A stretch of 64,000 nucleotides of DNA from Macrosoma leucophasiata (taxonomy: Eukaryota > Arthropoda > Insecta > Lepidoptera > Hedylidae). The stretch covers positions 1,674,001 through 1,738,000 of the forward strand of contig JAWQUS010000030.1 in the NCBI GenBank assembly GCA_036365455.1, read 5' to 3'. A program made the position numbers and the translations under genes. The notes under the pieces are model-generated. The model saw only the letters and a program-made list of their open reading frames with translations, did not search any database and was not told the origin of the DNA. Shown one piece after another: positions 10,406-22,300 of this stretch; position 1 is the stretch's first letter, and each line of letters opens with the position of its first letter.

Positions 10406-10984
10406 GGGCTAGATCAATATACTTTAGCTATTTATTATTAAGTATATGATTATAGTCTTCACTCTGCTGCAGTTTAGTCTATGTCAGTGCTACGATGTTA
10501 CTTCCCAAGGGTGTTACGTTGTTTTCCGTTTAGAATGAAGTTATAAGTTACCTTTTGAGACCTGCAAAAATCCAGGTAACATGGTAGATATATATGTATA
10601 TGCATAAAAATGCACATAACATCATATTTTCGACCAGTTTTCAACAGCAATTCCTATTCGACATTTCCTTACGGTTCGTTCTTATAATTATTATATTGAG
10701 TTACATATATATTTATTTTTTATTTTTCTGTCTCCATTGAAGAATAAGCTGTTACAAACTTCAGTTCCTTTAAAGGTGTTATTTATTTCAACCTTCTCAT
10801 CTTCATCGTGATGCTGTTTCATGTTTTCATTAGCGGTAGAACTTTGGAAGATACCTCAAAATAATATCAATATTTCAAATGCTGTTAAACAATAGAATAA
10901 TACAGTTAAGAAACAGGTGTAATTATTGGTTTTATTTTATTTTGATTTATTTGTACTAAGTATTTACATTTTTGTAGCAATTTT
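10406..10984. other. Unassigned interval
   Basis: AT-rich; no exon or known repeat was recognised. Confidence 0.4.
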
Positions 10985-11160
10985 TTATCGGCTTGCATGT
11001 ATGAAGAGAATGCTAAATGTAGAAGAAGCACGTGAGTTGTGTCAGGACCAGGGATATCTGGCGCTACACACTATCTGCCTGCCCTGTGATGTTACATGCT
11101 TCTTGGTTCACGCAGCACGTATACGCAGCACGTATATTCACAATATACGTGCTGCGTGAC
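10985..11160 (+). mobile_element. RTE-like LINE 3' fragment with hairpin end
   Basis: gcatgtatgaagagaatgct to gatatctggcgc matches the RTE tail at 20465. Instead of the (cata)n tail it ends in a perfect 16-bp-arm hairpin (11123-11138 / 11142-11157). Confidence 0.65.
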
Positions 11161-11217
11161 ATGAAGATACACATATTCAACAATAATGATTTGTATTTTC
11201 ACTTTCAAGTTCTGTAA

Positions 11218-11420
11218 TCTACACTAATATTATAAAGAGGAAAAATTTGCTTGTTTGGTTGTATTGAATAGGCTCAAAAACTACTGGACCGATTTTAAAA
11301 ATTCTTTCACTATTAAAAAAAGATACATTATCCACGATAGCATAAGCTATATTTGATTTTGGAAAAAAAGGGTTCCGTAAGATATTTGGGTTTTTCGGAC
11401 ACAAGGTGTAAAAGATCAAC
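11218..11420 (+). mobile_element. Lep1-like Helitron 5' fragment
   Basis: Junction A|TCTACACTAATATTATAAAG, followed by ctactggaccgattt and a ttctttcac block, typical of lepidopteran Helitron 5' ends. No CTAG end was found. Confidence 0.65.
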
Positions 11421-11770
11421 CAGTAAAGTTACTTATTTTGCGTACGCTGCCTAAACAATAAGAAATAGAATCATAAAATGTTCAAATAAAATGTATATCT
11501 TATAAATATCTATAAAAAAGTCAGCGACACGCTATACCTATCTATGTCGAGTGAGGCACAATAACCATTTTTTTATTTAAAAACTTTGATTCCTTTGGAT
11601 TTGGATTTTATTTAACTCATGCTATTAATCCTTATCAAATCTTCTTTGATAAGGATTAATTTGACGCTAAGACGGATAGGTGAGGGTAGGTAACATTGCA
11701 CCCGCGCAAAGCCGGAGCGGGTCGCTATATTATCTAAAGTAACTAACACTTAAATCGCTGTGTGATGACA
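11421..11770. other. Unassigned interval with small hairpin
   Basis: Contains a perfect 16-bp-arm hairpin (attaatccttatcaaa / tttgataaggattaat) near 11629-11665. The cccgcgcaaagccggagcggg near 11703 resembles Helitron 3' subterminal sequence. Confidence 0.4.
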
Positions 11771-12083
11771 AACGTAACTTCACGCCTGTAATCACCGAAG
11801 GGGTAGGCAGAGGTAAATGCATGCATTCAATCATACATGCAAACACCCACGACTCGCCGGTTACGTTTTAGGCCCATGTAACAGGTGGCGAACCTGTTGC
11901 CATCTCCGGGCACATTACCAAACTCCGGGGTACTGGGAAACTTCCAGAAAATTGAAAAATCCCAATAGAAGCAGAGATAAAGGATTTTAAACCGTTATCT
12001 CTGATAGTCCCCGAACCGGGAATCGAACCCAGGACCTCCAGCGTAATAGTAGTGGCCTGCTACCACTACGCTACTGAGGCAGT
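11771..12083 (-). mobile_element. SINE-C (tRNA-derived), full length
   Basis: Read on the minus strand it starts actgcctcagtagcgtagtg, with a box A-like tagcgtagtggtagc and a box B gggttcgattcccgg. The body contains ggaagtttcccagtaccccg and cctgttacatgggc, and it ends ggcgtgaagttacgt near 11771. Confidence 0.85.
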
Positions 12084-12303
12084 TAAACAAAAAACTAGGT
12101 AATCTAAGTATAATTTGATACCTCATCAAAGCATAGGATCTATGCTTATTATACTACAGGTTCGAGTGCTAGTTTCTAATTATTACCCTAGCCTTAGCCT
12201 ATGCTGATTGTGTGTCATACATGTTTTTCTTTTCCTTCCAAGACCAGTTTTAAGCCGGCTCTACACTCGCGCGCGACACTTCGCGCAGAGAATTCACGGG
12301 TAA

Positions 12304-12490
12304 TCCCTACTAATATTATAAATACGAAAGTAACTCTGTCTGTCTGTCTGTCTATCTGTTACCTTTTCACGTCCAAACGACTGAACCGATGTTAATGAAA
12401 TTTGGTACAGAGATAGAGTTGACTTTGAGAAAGAACATAGGCTACTTTTTAAACGACATCCACGCGGGCGAAGCCGCGGGCAACAGCTAG
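12304..12490 (+). mobile_element. Lep1-like Helitron, complete
   Basis: 187 bp, TCCCTACTAATATTATAAA to cgggcaacagctag, inserted between A (12303) and T (12491). Contains (ctgt)n and the gcgggcgaagccgcgggc subterminal palindrome. Confidence 0.85.
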
Positions 12491-12528
12491 TAATAAATAA
12501 ATTAATAACATCGGGTCATGCTAGTTCA

Positions 12529-12875
12529 TGGCCCAGCGGCTGGTGTAGATCGTAAGCGATCTGCTCGGTTAAGCACTACGGGCGCGGTCGGGTAGTGTGA
12601 TGGGTGACCGCTAGTGGCAAATTAAATGCGCGTTTCCGTGCTTCGGAGGGCACGTTAAGCCGTCGGTCCCGGTTGCTATCGATAGATAGCAGTCGTTAAA
12701 CCTTGTCGGAGGCCTTATGGGCGGTTTGAAAACATCCGACAGCGGGTTGGCCACTAACCCACCCACCTCCACCAATCCGCATTGGAGCAGCGTGGTGGAG
12801 TAAGCTCCAGGCCTCCCCCCAAAAAGGGGAGAGACTCGTGCCCAGCAGTGGGACGTATAATGGGTTGCCATTATT
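12529..12875 (+). mobile_element. 5S rRNA-derived SINE with 11-bp target duplication
   Basis: Flanked by exact atgctagttca at 12518-12528 and 12876-12886. The 5S-like core is gctcggttaagcactacggg ... gatgggtgaccgct. About a dozen bases are missing at the 5' end relative to the copy at 4050. Confidence 0.9.
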
Positions 12876-12886
12876 ATGCTAGTTCA

Positions 12887-13203
12887 AACGTATTTTCGGG
12901 GAACGGTGCGAATCGTGAACGAGAAGGCGTGAACAACATTTAATTCATAATTCATTATCATTTATTTGCTTAAAATGTAGGTTACAATGTCGAAAATTTT
13001 ATAAAAAGTGTCCGTATACATTTTATCGCATTAGCGACGTGCAACTTTAAATTTAATGTCAGGTCATAAAGCATTCATTACTTAGTTACATTACTAGATT
13101 AACACAATACCGCACCGCTAGTGTAGAGCCTAAGTCGGCTCTACACTACCCACTACCGACTAGAGCACTACCGAATACTATTTTAAATGGTATGTTTTTT
13201 CAG
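12887..13203. other. Unassigned interval upstream of first visible exon
   Basis: Intron-like AT-rich DNA. Two copies of a ctacact-rich motif lie near 13112 and 13138. No signal-peptide exon was found. Confidence 0.4.
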
Positions 13204-13383
13204 GCAGCCTCTTCGCACTGGGCAAGGTCCTGAACTTCTTCCCCGTGGGCGGAGAGCGGGAGTGCCAGCCGTCTGGATATACTGTAGCCAGAGCCGGTAT
13301 TTGCCTGAATCCGTATGACTGCAGGCAGAGAGACGGGAAGGCTGCTGGAGACTGCGCTCATGGTCTTGGTGTTTGCTGTGTTT
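13204..13383 (+). CDS. CUB gene exon (first visible): cysteine-rich N-terminal module
   Basis: The acceptor is a T-run followed by cag and the donor is gtaagt. The exon enters with two bases completing a codon and leaves after one base. It encodes 59 whole residues including GICLNPYDC and GLGVCC, the usual N-terminal cysteine module of this insect CUB family. The preceding residues (SLFALGKVLNFFPV) are hydrophobic, but this is probably the region just after a signal peptide encoded further upstream. Confidence 0.85.
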
Positions 13384-16300
13384 GTAAGTTTTTGAGTTTT
13401 TATTTTTAACGTGATAACGTATTATTAATCGATGGACGATGGTGGTGGGACGTGTAAATAGTCTACACCAGGCGGGATCTCAATCTTGAGTACAGTAAGA
13501 TGATCACTCTCAAAATTTCGGTACTAGATCACCTATCACATCCACTGGTGGTAGAGCTCCAGTAACGGAGCTCGCGGGCGTAGGCACCACCGCATTACCT
13601 GATTTACTTGCCGCTAAATGGTAGTGTTCAGCACTATCGTGTTCCGGTCAGGTGGTAATGTGCGGCCCTGTAGTTTCCGGCACAGAGGCATAACACCTTA
13701 GGCCTCAGGAGTGGTAACGCATTTGCATTTTGACCTTGGTCTTTGTGTGGGTGTCTATAGGCTGCAGTCATCACTTAACATCAATGTGAACTGCATGCTT
13801 GTTTGCCACTTCAATTACATAAAAAAAAAAAACCTATCCCTCTCACCAAACACCCCAATGACAAAACGTGCAAGCCACTCACCAACTTGGAGACTGTACC
13901 GAGGCACCAGGTCTGGTTATGGTTCTTGACGACGCACGTGGCCCGGTTTTGGTGTTTTTTTCTTCTCGACGCCGGCGTCTACTTCTATCGTAAATTGATC
14001 TTCCACCAGCTAACTTGGGGGTCCGGTAATTCCGGCATTATGTTAACGGGCACAAAACTGAATGCAAGTTGCATTGGGATTTTTCCATTTTCTGGAAGTT
14101 TCCCAGTACCTCGGGAGTTTGTTAATGTGCCCGGAGATGGCAACAGGCTCGCCACGTGTTACATGGGCCAAAACGTAACCGGCGATTCGTGGGTGTTTGC
14201 ATATACGCTTGAATGCATGCATTTACCTCTGCCTAACCCTTCGGGGATTACAGGTGTGAGGTTACGTTTTAAGTACACTTGTATTCAACTAGTCTTTTGC
14301 AACTTAGCTCGCATGTGAACGATCTTTTTATTTGGCTACAGAGTACAGATACTATTTATATAAGCGATCCAATACATTGTCATCAAGAGTTAGGGATGTA
14401 TCAATAATGAGATTGTTTTCCCCTATTTTATTACGAGCATCTGGTGTCTCATCCGAACGAAATGAGCTGAAAATTGGATTGGCGATGCCTTCGATTTTAA
14501 CCAAGTTGAAGGGGATAGAGAGGCTTCATCGTCGTTTGTATAACCTTTAGTGGGTGTTTTACACTATTATTGTCGGAAAGGTGCTGTGGAAGCGGCTTGA
14601 TGGCTTTTATCTGGATGTAACTATAATGACGAGTGTGTTTGATAAAGAAAAAAAAAATAAAAAAAAAAAATGCAGATGTGTTACCACCCCTGAGACTAAA
14701 GTTGTTATGACGAGTTATTCGTTATCACGACAAAAAATCGCAAAACCGGGCGACTGGGCACCTTTTGAATTTACCTAATATTTCTTATAATTAAATTACC
14801 ATTATATATTTGGAAATCTTCTTGTACCTACCTTTAACGTATCGTATTTCAACATGTTCCGAATCACATAGACATAGTAAAGATAGAGTTTTATCATCGT
14901 TTATATTACCTTTAGTGGATGTTTTACACTATTATCACCGTAAGGTGCTATAAAATGGATTTGATGGGTATGATAATCGTGTTAAAGCACAATGTAACCT
15001 TGTTGAAGACATTTGTGTTGCATGATATCAGAAAGTGTTTTATATGGCGATCAATCATTGTAACTTCGATTAGGTTCATATAATGTTGTTTTTTAGGGTT
15101 CAGTAGTTAACAAGGAAGCAATTTTCGTTAGAGTCAAGTGTCCCCCCCTCTACCAACTAAACGGTTGCTGTTAGACATTCAAACGTTACGGCAATAGTAA
15201 CGTATAACGAAATTGAAAGGAAAACTATCACACCTGAGTTGGCTTTACAAGTTTGCGAGTAATAGTCAACCAAATGTAATACTCAAAAATTTTTAACAAC
15301 TCCATAGAAAATATTTCTATATTATTTTATTTTTAAAGAAAAATGGAAAGAAAAATTTGACTTCAGGCGAGACTCGAACTTGCGACCTACTGGGAATCTA
15401 GTCCAGCCGCTCTTCCAATTGAGCTACTGAAGCCCTGCCCGATTTGTCAAATCTTTCCTTCACATCTATTGCATTGCTTTATGGTAGCAGCATGCTATTA
15501 CCAAGTATGCTAGTTAGGCAACCGATATAATAGACTTTTCAGTTTATTGAATATCGTAAAGAAGTCGCTTTTACCCTTAATAATTGTTTTATATTATTTC
15601 GCATTAACACATGCTTGTGAAATATATTTTATTTTTAAAGAAAAATTTGACTTCAGGCGAGAGTCGAACTCGCGACCTACTGGGAATCTAGTCCAGCCGC
15701 TCTTCCAATTGAGCTACTGAAGCCCTGCCCGATTTGTCAAATCATATAGCATAGTTGGTAATAGATGGCGCTACTGCTACCATAAAGCAATGCAATAGAT
15801 GTGAAGGAAAAATTTGACAAATCGGGCAGGACTTCAGTAGCTCAATTGGAAGAGCGGCTGGACTAGATTCCCAGTAGGTCGCGAGTTCGAGTCTCGCCTG
15901 AAGTCAAATTTTTCTTTCCATTTTTCTTTAAAAATAAAATATATTTCACAAGCATGTGTTAATGCGAAATAATATAAAACAATTATTTCTTTATTATTTT
16001 CATTACTAAAAACTACGGAACCCTACACTACGCGTGGCCCGACATGCACTTGACCGGTTTTTTTTTGCGAGGATTAGTGTCATGGGGAAAAATGAGTTTT
16101 AATGGTGTTTTATCGAAGTGTTTGGTATAAGCGCATATGCCTGTATTTCTCTGAAAAAGAAACTCTTCAACCGAGTCAAATTAATGCAAGTTTGTTTTAT
16201 AATTTCGTTTTATAAGTAGCGAGCTTCGGAACCCACACAGTCCAGTGCCCACCCCAGAACTTTTACAAAAGGAAAATGAATTACCTTTTCTAAACGTAAG

Positions 16301-19300
16301 TGGTGGTGCGCCTATTAGTCTAGATACGACCACAATGATGATATGCGAGATAAGTTCGTATTTTATTTCTAAAGTTTTACTTCAATGAGTTTAGCCATAG
16401 AGCAACATGGGCCACCGGGGCGGTCGGTGTACCTAGCCATAGCGTTTATTACCGATGCAAAACAGTTATTTTTTGCGGGGGAAAGTGTGACACACACTCT
16501 CACAACAAAAATCTCTCAAAAATCGTCTATTACTACGAAACTCACACCTTGACTTTAGCAAAATACATAAACAATTTCACGCACACATTTAAACATTTCG
16601 GCCCACTTAGGATTGTACTTTGACAGAGGGGAAAGGCTAAAATGGCTACTGCCCTTCGGTCCGTCGCAGCCGGTGGCCCGTGTTGCTCTTTGAATTTAGC
16701 TTGCAAGGACCTAAGAATACATCGAGTTAATAATAGTCGAATAAAACACAAAGTCCGCAGCTAGGGAATACACTACCGGGAATATTTACTGTTGGAAAAA
16801 ATCCAGTAGGTATTCTATATTTTCGACCTCTTCTAGAAGGCTAGGACCTTGGCGCTAGAAGTCGGACTTTCTGACAACACTACAACTAGGGTTTCTGCTC
16901 GAGACTTCTCGAACTCGAGACAACTCGAGAGTTTCCATTCGAGACGAGAAATAAATAGCCGAATCTCGAGACTCTCGAGTTCCGGCGAACACGAAATAAG
17001 GGCTAAAGTCAGGCTCGCCATTTTGCCGCATTTACCAATGAAAACGTCACCCGCGCACTACAAATTCACATACATCATACCATTTAGTCAGTCTCCCGCT
17101 TAGACCGCTAAATAAAATTATTGTAAATGTTTTGTGGTAAATTCATGAATAAATAAGTTTATTTTTATTTATAGATTTCCTAAAAATTTTATTGTTACGT
17201 AGTATTTACTTAGTTTTTTCCTGATTGTATGCTTTGCAGTGTAAGATACGTTAAATTAAAAACAATAAAATAATAAATACACATATTTTTATAATATCGG
17301 ACAGTGTCTTTGACTAACATGTCTTCTGTTTCAACAGCTGATTAATTTTAGATTTTTTCTTGTAGTGAAAAGTAGGTAGTTAAGTACAATAAAAAGATCC
17401 AATTTTTAATTGTTTTTAGGGTTCCGTAGTAAACAAGGAACCTTTATAGTTTCGCCATGTTCGTCTGTCTGTCTGTCTGTGTTTAGTGCAAAAAGTATTG
17501 GTACAAGAGATTTGAAATTTGGCACAAGTATACACCTTAATCACGCCGACAAAGTGGTAGAATAAAAACATGAAAAAAAAATATTTAGGGTACCTCCCCT
17601 ACATGTAACTACATGTTTTTTGTATTTTTAGTTTTCTATATAGTGTGGGATATCGTTGGATAAGTCTTTCAAAAATGTTTGGGGAGTGCTAACGTCATTT
17701 TTAGATTTAGTTAACTGTTCGTGACTTATTAAGCTTTAAAGTGCTTTTTTCGTTATAGTCAAGTGCCCCCCTCTACCGTCTAAATGGTTGTTGTTAGAAA
17801 TTCAAATGTTACGGCAATAGTAGCTAAATATAGCGACATTTAAAAAAAAGAAAATTATCTAATACCTAAGTTGGCTTTACAAGTTATAGTCGACCAAATG
17901 TACCTAATACTCGAAATTTTTTAATAACTTCGTAGAAAATATTAGTTTTTTTTTTTTGTTTACATTAATCAAACCTAAAAACTACAGAACCCTAGACTGC
18001 GCGTCGCCCGACACGCCCTTGACCGGTTTTTCGTATTATTTTCAGTTTCATTTACATTTTTTTACGAAAGACTCGAGAGTAGAGACAACTCGAGAAATTG
18101 GAGTCGAGAATACTCGAAACTCGAGAAAAAAAATGAGACGAGAAACCAGAAACCCTAACTACAACCTTCTTTCGCATCTTAAAAGTTCAGTGAAATGGGA
18201 CAGTGGTTAAAATATTAAATAAACCTCACATTTTCAAATCATCTTCGTCCAAATCGCTGAGTCTTTATACTAAAGTATAATTTTCCTAATGGTGCCTAGA
18301 TCTAGCTCGAGAATAATGGAATTAATGGGATTACGAGTTTCGAGGGAAATACTGAAAACTTTTCGGCCCGTTCTAATTCAGTTTCGTATAATAACACTGA
18401 GATTGTGTTTATTGGCTTTGCCTAAAAGCTTAAAAACGCTCTCCATTAAAGCCTGTGCCATCGATGTTTTTGGGAGGTGCGGTCAAACCAGAAGCTTTGT
18501 GTGACCACTAGATAAAACTTTTTAAAACAAAAACATATATGTTTATTTTTTTAAATAATAATTGGTTTATGGTTCCATAAAACTAAATTGTTTATGCTTT
18601 TAATAATTTCTGAGGTGTAGGGTTCCATACCTTAAAAGGAAAATAAATAAACCGGCCAAGTGCGAGTCGGACTCGCGTTGACAGGGTTCCATACAATTAT
18701 ATTTTTTCTATGTTACCTTTTATATCATCAAATATTTCTAGTTTTCTTGTAGGGTAAAGGACAATTTTATGTATTATTCAAAATTTAGGGCGCTTAAGTT
18801 TCGGACATAAGGGGAAAGGGGGGAAATATAATAATTAAATGAGGTGAAAATTGACCATTATTCCCTTTTCCCTATCTTTGAAATTACTGTGTCAAAAACG
18901 TTGATAAACAAAATTAAATAATTAGGTGCAAAACCAATTATCATTTTTACTTATACCTATTTACGTGTAGGTAGGTTTAAAGATTACAGGAAGGTGAAAC
19001 TTTAGGGTAGAGCGACTGTGCTAGAACCTTTGGTTTTTATGTCTTGAGCTTGCAATCATCACTTAACTGAGTATGTATGTATCTTCACGCCAGGTCCCTA
19101 ACGGGGTAGGCAGAGAGTGTAGAGCGCCAGATATCCCGGTCCTGACAAACCTCTCGTGCCTCGTCTACCTTAACTGAGTACATGCTTAAAATTTATTATT
19201 TTGTTCTGCTTGCAAACACTGAAAAAAGAGGCCAGGTGTGAGACGGACCCGCGTTCACGGGGTTCTGCACCATTAATAAATTTCCTGTTGTACTATTTAT

Positions 19301-22300
19301 TTTTCGCAATGACACATGCGAGTGAACTTAAGAAATAAAAAAAAAACGGAAAGAAAAATTTACTTCGGGCAGGAATCGAACCTCTTGGAATAGTACTTCG
19401 GTAGCTTCTTCTTTTCTACTGGTGGTAGAGCTCCAGTGACGGAGCTCGCGGGCGTAGGCACCACCGCATTACCTAATATACTTGCCGCTTAATGGTAGTG
19501 TTCAGCACTATCGTGTTCCGGTCAGGTGGTAATGTATGGCCCTGTAATTTCCGGCAGAGGCATAACACCTAATGCCTCAGGAGTGGCAGCGCATCTGCAT
19601 TTTGACCTCTGATCATTGTGTGGGTGTCTATAGGCTGCAGTCATCACTTAACATCAACGTGAACTGCATGCTTGTTTGCCACTTTTAGTACATAAAAAAA
19701 AAATATAAAGCTTAGTCGTAAAGCGGCTGGACGGGTTATCCTGAGGTCGCAGGTTCGATTCTTGCCCGAAGTCAAATTTTTCTTTCCGTTTTTTCTTTAA
19801 TTTCTTAAATTTCCTGTTATGAATACCACAGGCGTCTTATAGGTTTTCCTGTACCAAATCTTTAGGTAAATCTTAGTTGTAGATTAATCTTAATCTTAGA
19901 TGATGCAGTGTTAGAACAGGTTGATGAAATTGTATATCTTGGATGTGCTTTTAGCAAGGATGGTAGGTGGTACACCACTGACATAGAAAGAAGAGTGCTT
20001 GCTGGGAATTGCGTGAATGGAGCGTTGGGTAAGCTGCTAGCAGCTTACCCAACAATCTAAACATCTCAGCCAGCGGGCTCGACTAGCCGTACATAATGCT
20101 GTACTTACTCCAACGCTTTTATATGGAAGCGAGAGCTGGGTATGCAGGAAAGAGCATGAAAGTAAGTTGAACGCGGTCGAGATGAGATCTTTGCGCAAGA
20201 TCTGCGGTGTATCACTCACCGATCGCGTTCGTAATGAAGATGTAAGAAAGAGACTTTGTGTGAATGATAGTATCGGTGTAAAAATGAAAAAAGGCATGCT
20301 CCGATGGTTCGGGCATATAGAAAGAATGTCGAATGAGCGAATGACTAAACAGATATACAATGCGAATGTGGATGGTTGCAGAGGCCCAGGAAGACCAAGG
20401 CTGACCTACCATGACCAAATAGGTCGAGTTCTGTCTGATGGTGGTGTCAAAAGTCTTAGGAATCGGCGTGCATGTATGAAGAGAATGATGAAGGTAGACG
20501 AGGCACGAGAGGTTTGTCAGAACCGGGATGTCTGGCGCTCTACACTCTCTGCCTACCCCGTTAGGGACCTGGCGTGAAGATACATACATACATACATCTT
20601 AGTTGTAGGGAACCTTCTCGTCGCGATACCGACTCGTACTTACCGGTTTTCTCGGCAGATTTCTTTGACGACAATCTGATGATACAAATCTTACAAGATG
20701 TAATCTAAAGCAAACATTTCCCCGTATTCCACAACCGAAACAATAAACGTTCTCACCAGATAGTTCAAGTTGACCAATTGTCGAGCAATTACCGTCGCGT
20801 GTTGTTACTTGGAAAGTTTTGTGAGACGAAAATTATGTGGAGTTGGCTTTCTTCAGCATTTTTTTTGTTCTGCTTGTAAACATTGTAAAAAGCGGCCAGG
20901 TTTGATTCAAGATATGAGTTCAGAGGGATCTGGATTTTTTTTATGTAATGGAAGTGGCAAACAAGTATGCAGTTCACATTGATGTTAAGTGATGACTGCA
21001 GCCTATAGACACCCACACAAAGACCAAGGTCAAAATGCAATGCGTTACGCATCTGCATAACGCATAGACATCACTTAACATATACGTGAACTAAAAAAAC
21101 AATATATGGTGGTAGAGCTCCAGGGATGGAGCTCGCGGGCGTAGGCACCACCGTATTACCTAATATACTTGCCGCTAAAGGGTAGTGTTCAGCACTATCG
21201 TGCTACGTTCAGGTGGTAATGTATGGCCCTGTAATTTCCGGCGCAGAGGCATAACACCTTAGGCCTCAGGAGTGGTAACGCATCAGCATTTTGACCTTGA
21301 TCTTTGTGTAGGTGTCTATAGGCTGCAGTCATCACTTAACATCAATGTGAACTGCATGCTTGTATGCCACTTCCATTACATTAAAAAAATATATTTCATC
21401 TCTGTCATGAAGCCGGACCGGTATTGGTTATTGGCGGGTGTGGTCACTATTAATGCTTCCCACTAAATTACCATCCTGATCCTGCATCACACCGGAACCA
21501 AATTTGGCTGTGTGAAAGCACTGTACGATATACCTACCATTAGTATACGATTAGTATACCAATAATAAAACTATGTAATGGAACTTATATCACAGCCGCC
21601 TAGTCTATAAGCAGATAACCAGGCTGCGTAATTCAATTACCATCGCAGTTACTATATGTGATAAGTGGATATGCATTTGATGACTTACACCGTTACAAAC
21701 AATTTCTGAGTTATGGCCCGCTTTAAGCGCAATACACATTGAGCCCGCCGGGTCGCCGACACAGTCCGCCGACTCATCCTGGCGGCCTATATAAAGAGAA
21801 TCATGTCGGCAACTGGCGCCCGCGCGTGTTGCCCGTCGACATGTTGGCGGCTTGCGGACGTACGCTCAGTTGCCCGGCGATCCTCGAGCGGTAGTGACAA
21901 GTAAGTCTCAATCCGCCGACATGCCGCCAACAAACTTTGCATCTTGCGAACAAACTGACTTGCAATAAGTAAAGCCGCCAACAAACCCGCCGACAGCCGA
22001 CAACAAATTGCCGACATAGGTTTGCGGCCCGTCGAGCTCAGTGTGTTTTTACGGTTCCGTAGTAAACAAGGAATCCTTATAGTTTCGCCATGTCCGTCTG
22101 TCTGTCTGTCCGTCCGCGGTTTAGCGCAAAAACTATTGGTACTAAAGACTTGAAATTTAGCACAAATATACACCTTAATCACGCCGACAAAGTGGTAGAA
22201 TAAAAACATGACAAAAAAATATTTAGGGTAACCTCCCCTACATGTACCTAACGCGCGGATATTTTTTTTTGTGTGGATTTCGTTGGATAGGTCTTCCAAA

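Larger units (their letters stand above)
15096..16075. mobile_element. MITE-T1, split by tRNA-bearing retroposon
   Basis: T1 ends are agggttccgtagt on the left and ctacggaaccct, then gcgtggcccgac and acttgaccggttttt on the right. Left part 15096-15328, right part 16001-16075, with the retroposon between. Confidence 0.8.

Noticed and set aside
12201..12395. Signal-peptide exon for the CUB gene
   Set aside because: Overlaps a Helitron, and no donor of the needed phase follows a hydrophobic leader.
13803..14318. 171-codon open frame, the second longest
   Set aside because: Made of a SINE-A tail, unassigned DNA and a SINE-C fragment; no protein family features and wrong phase for the CUB gene.
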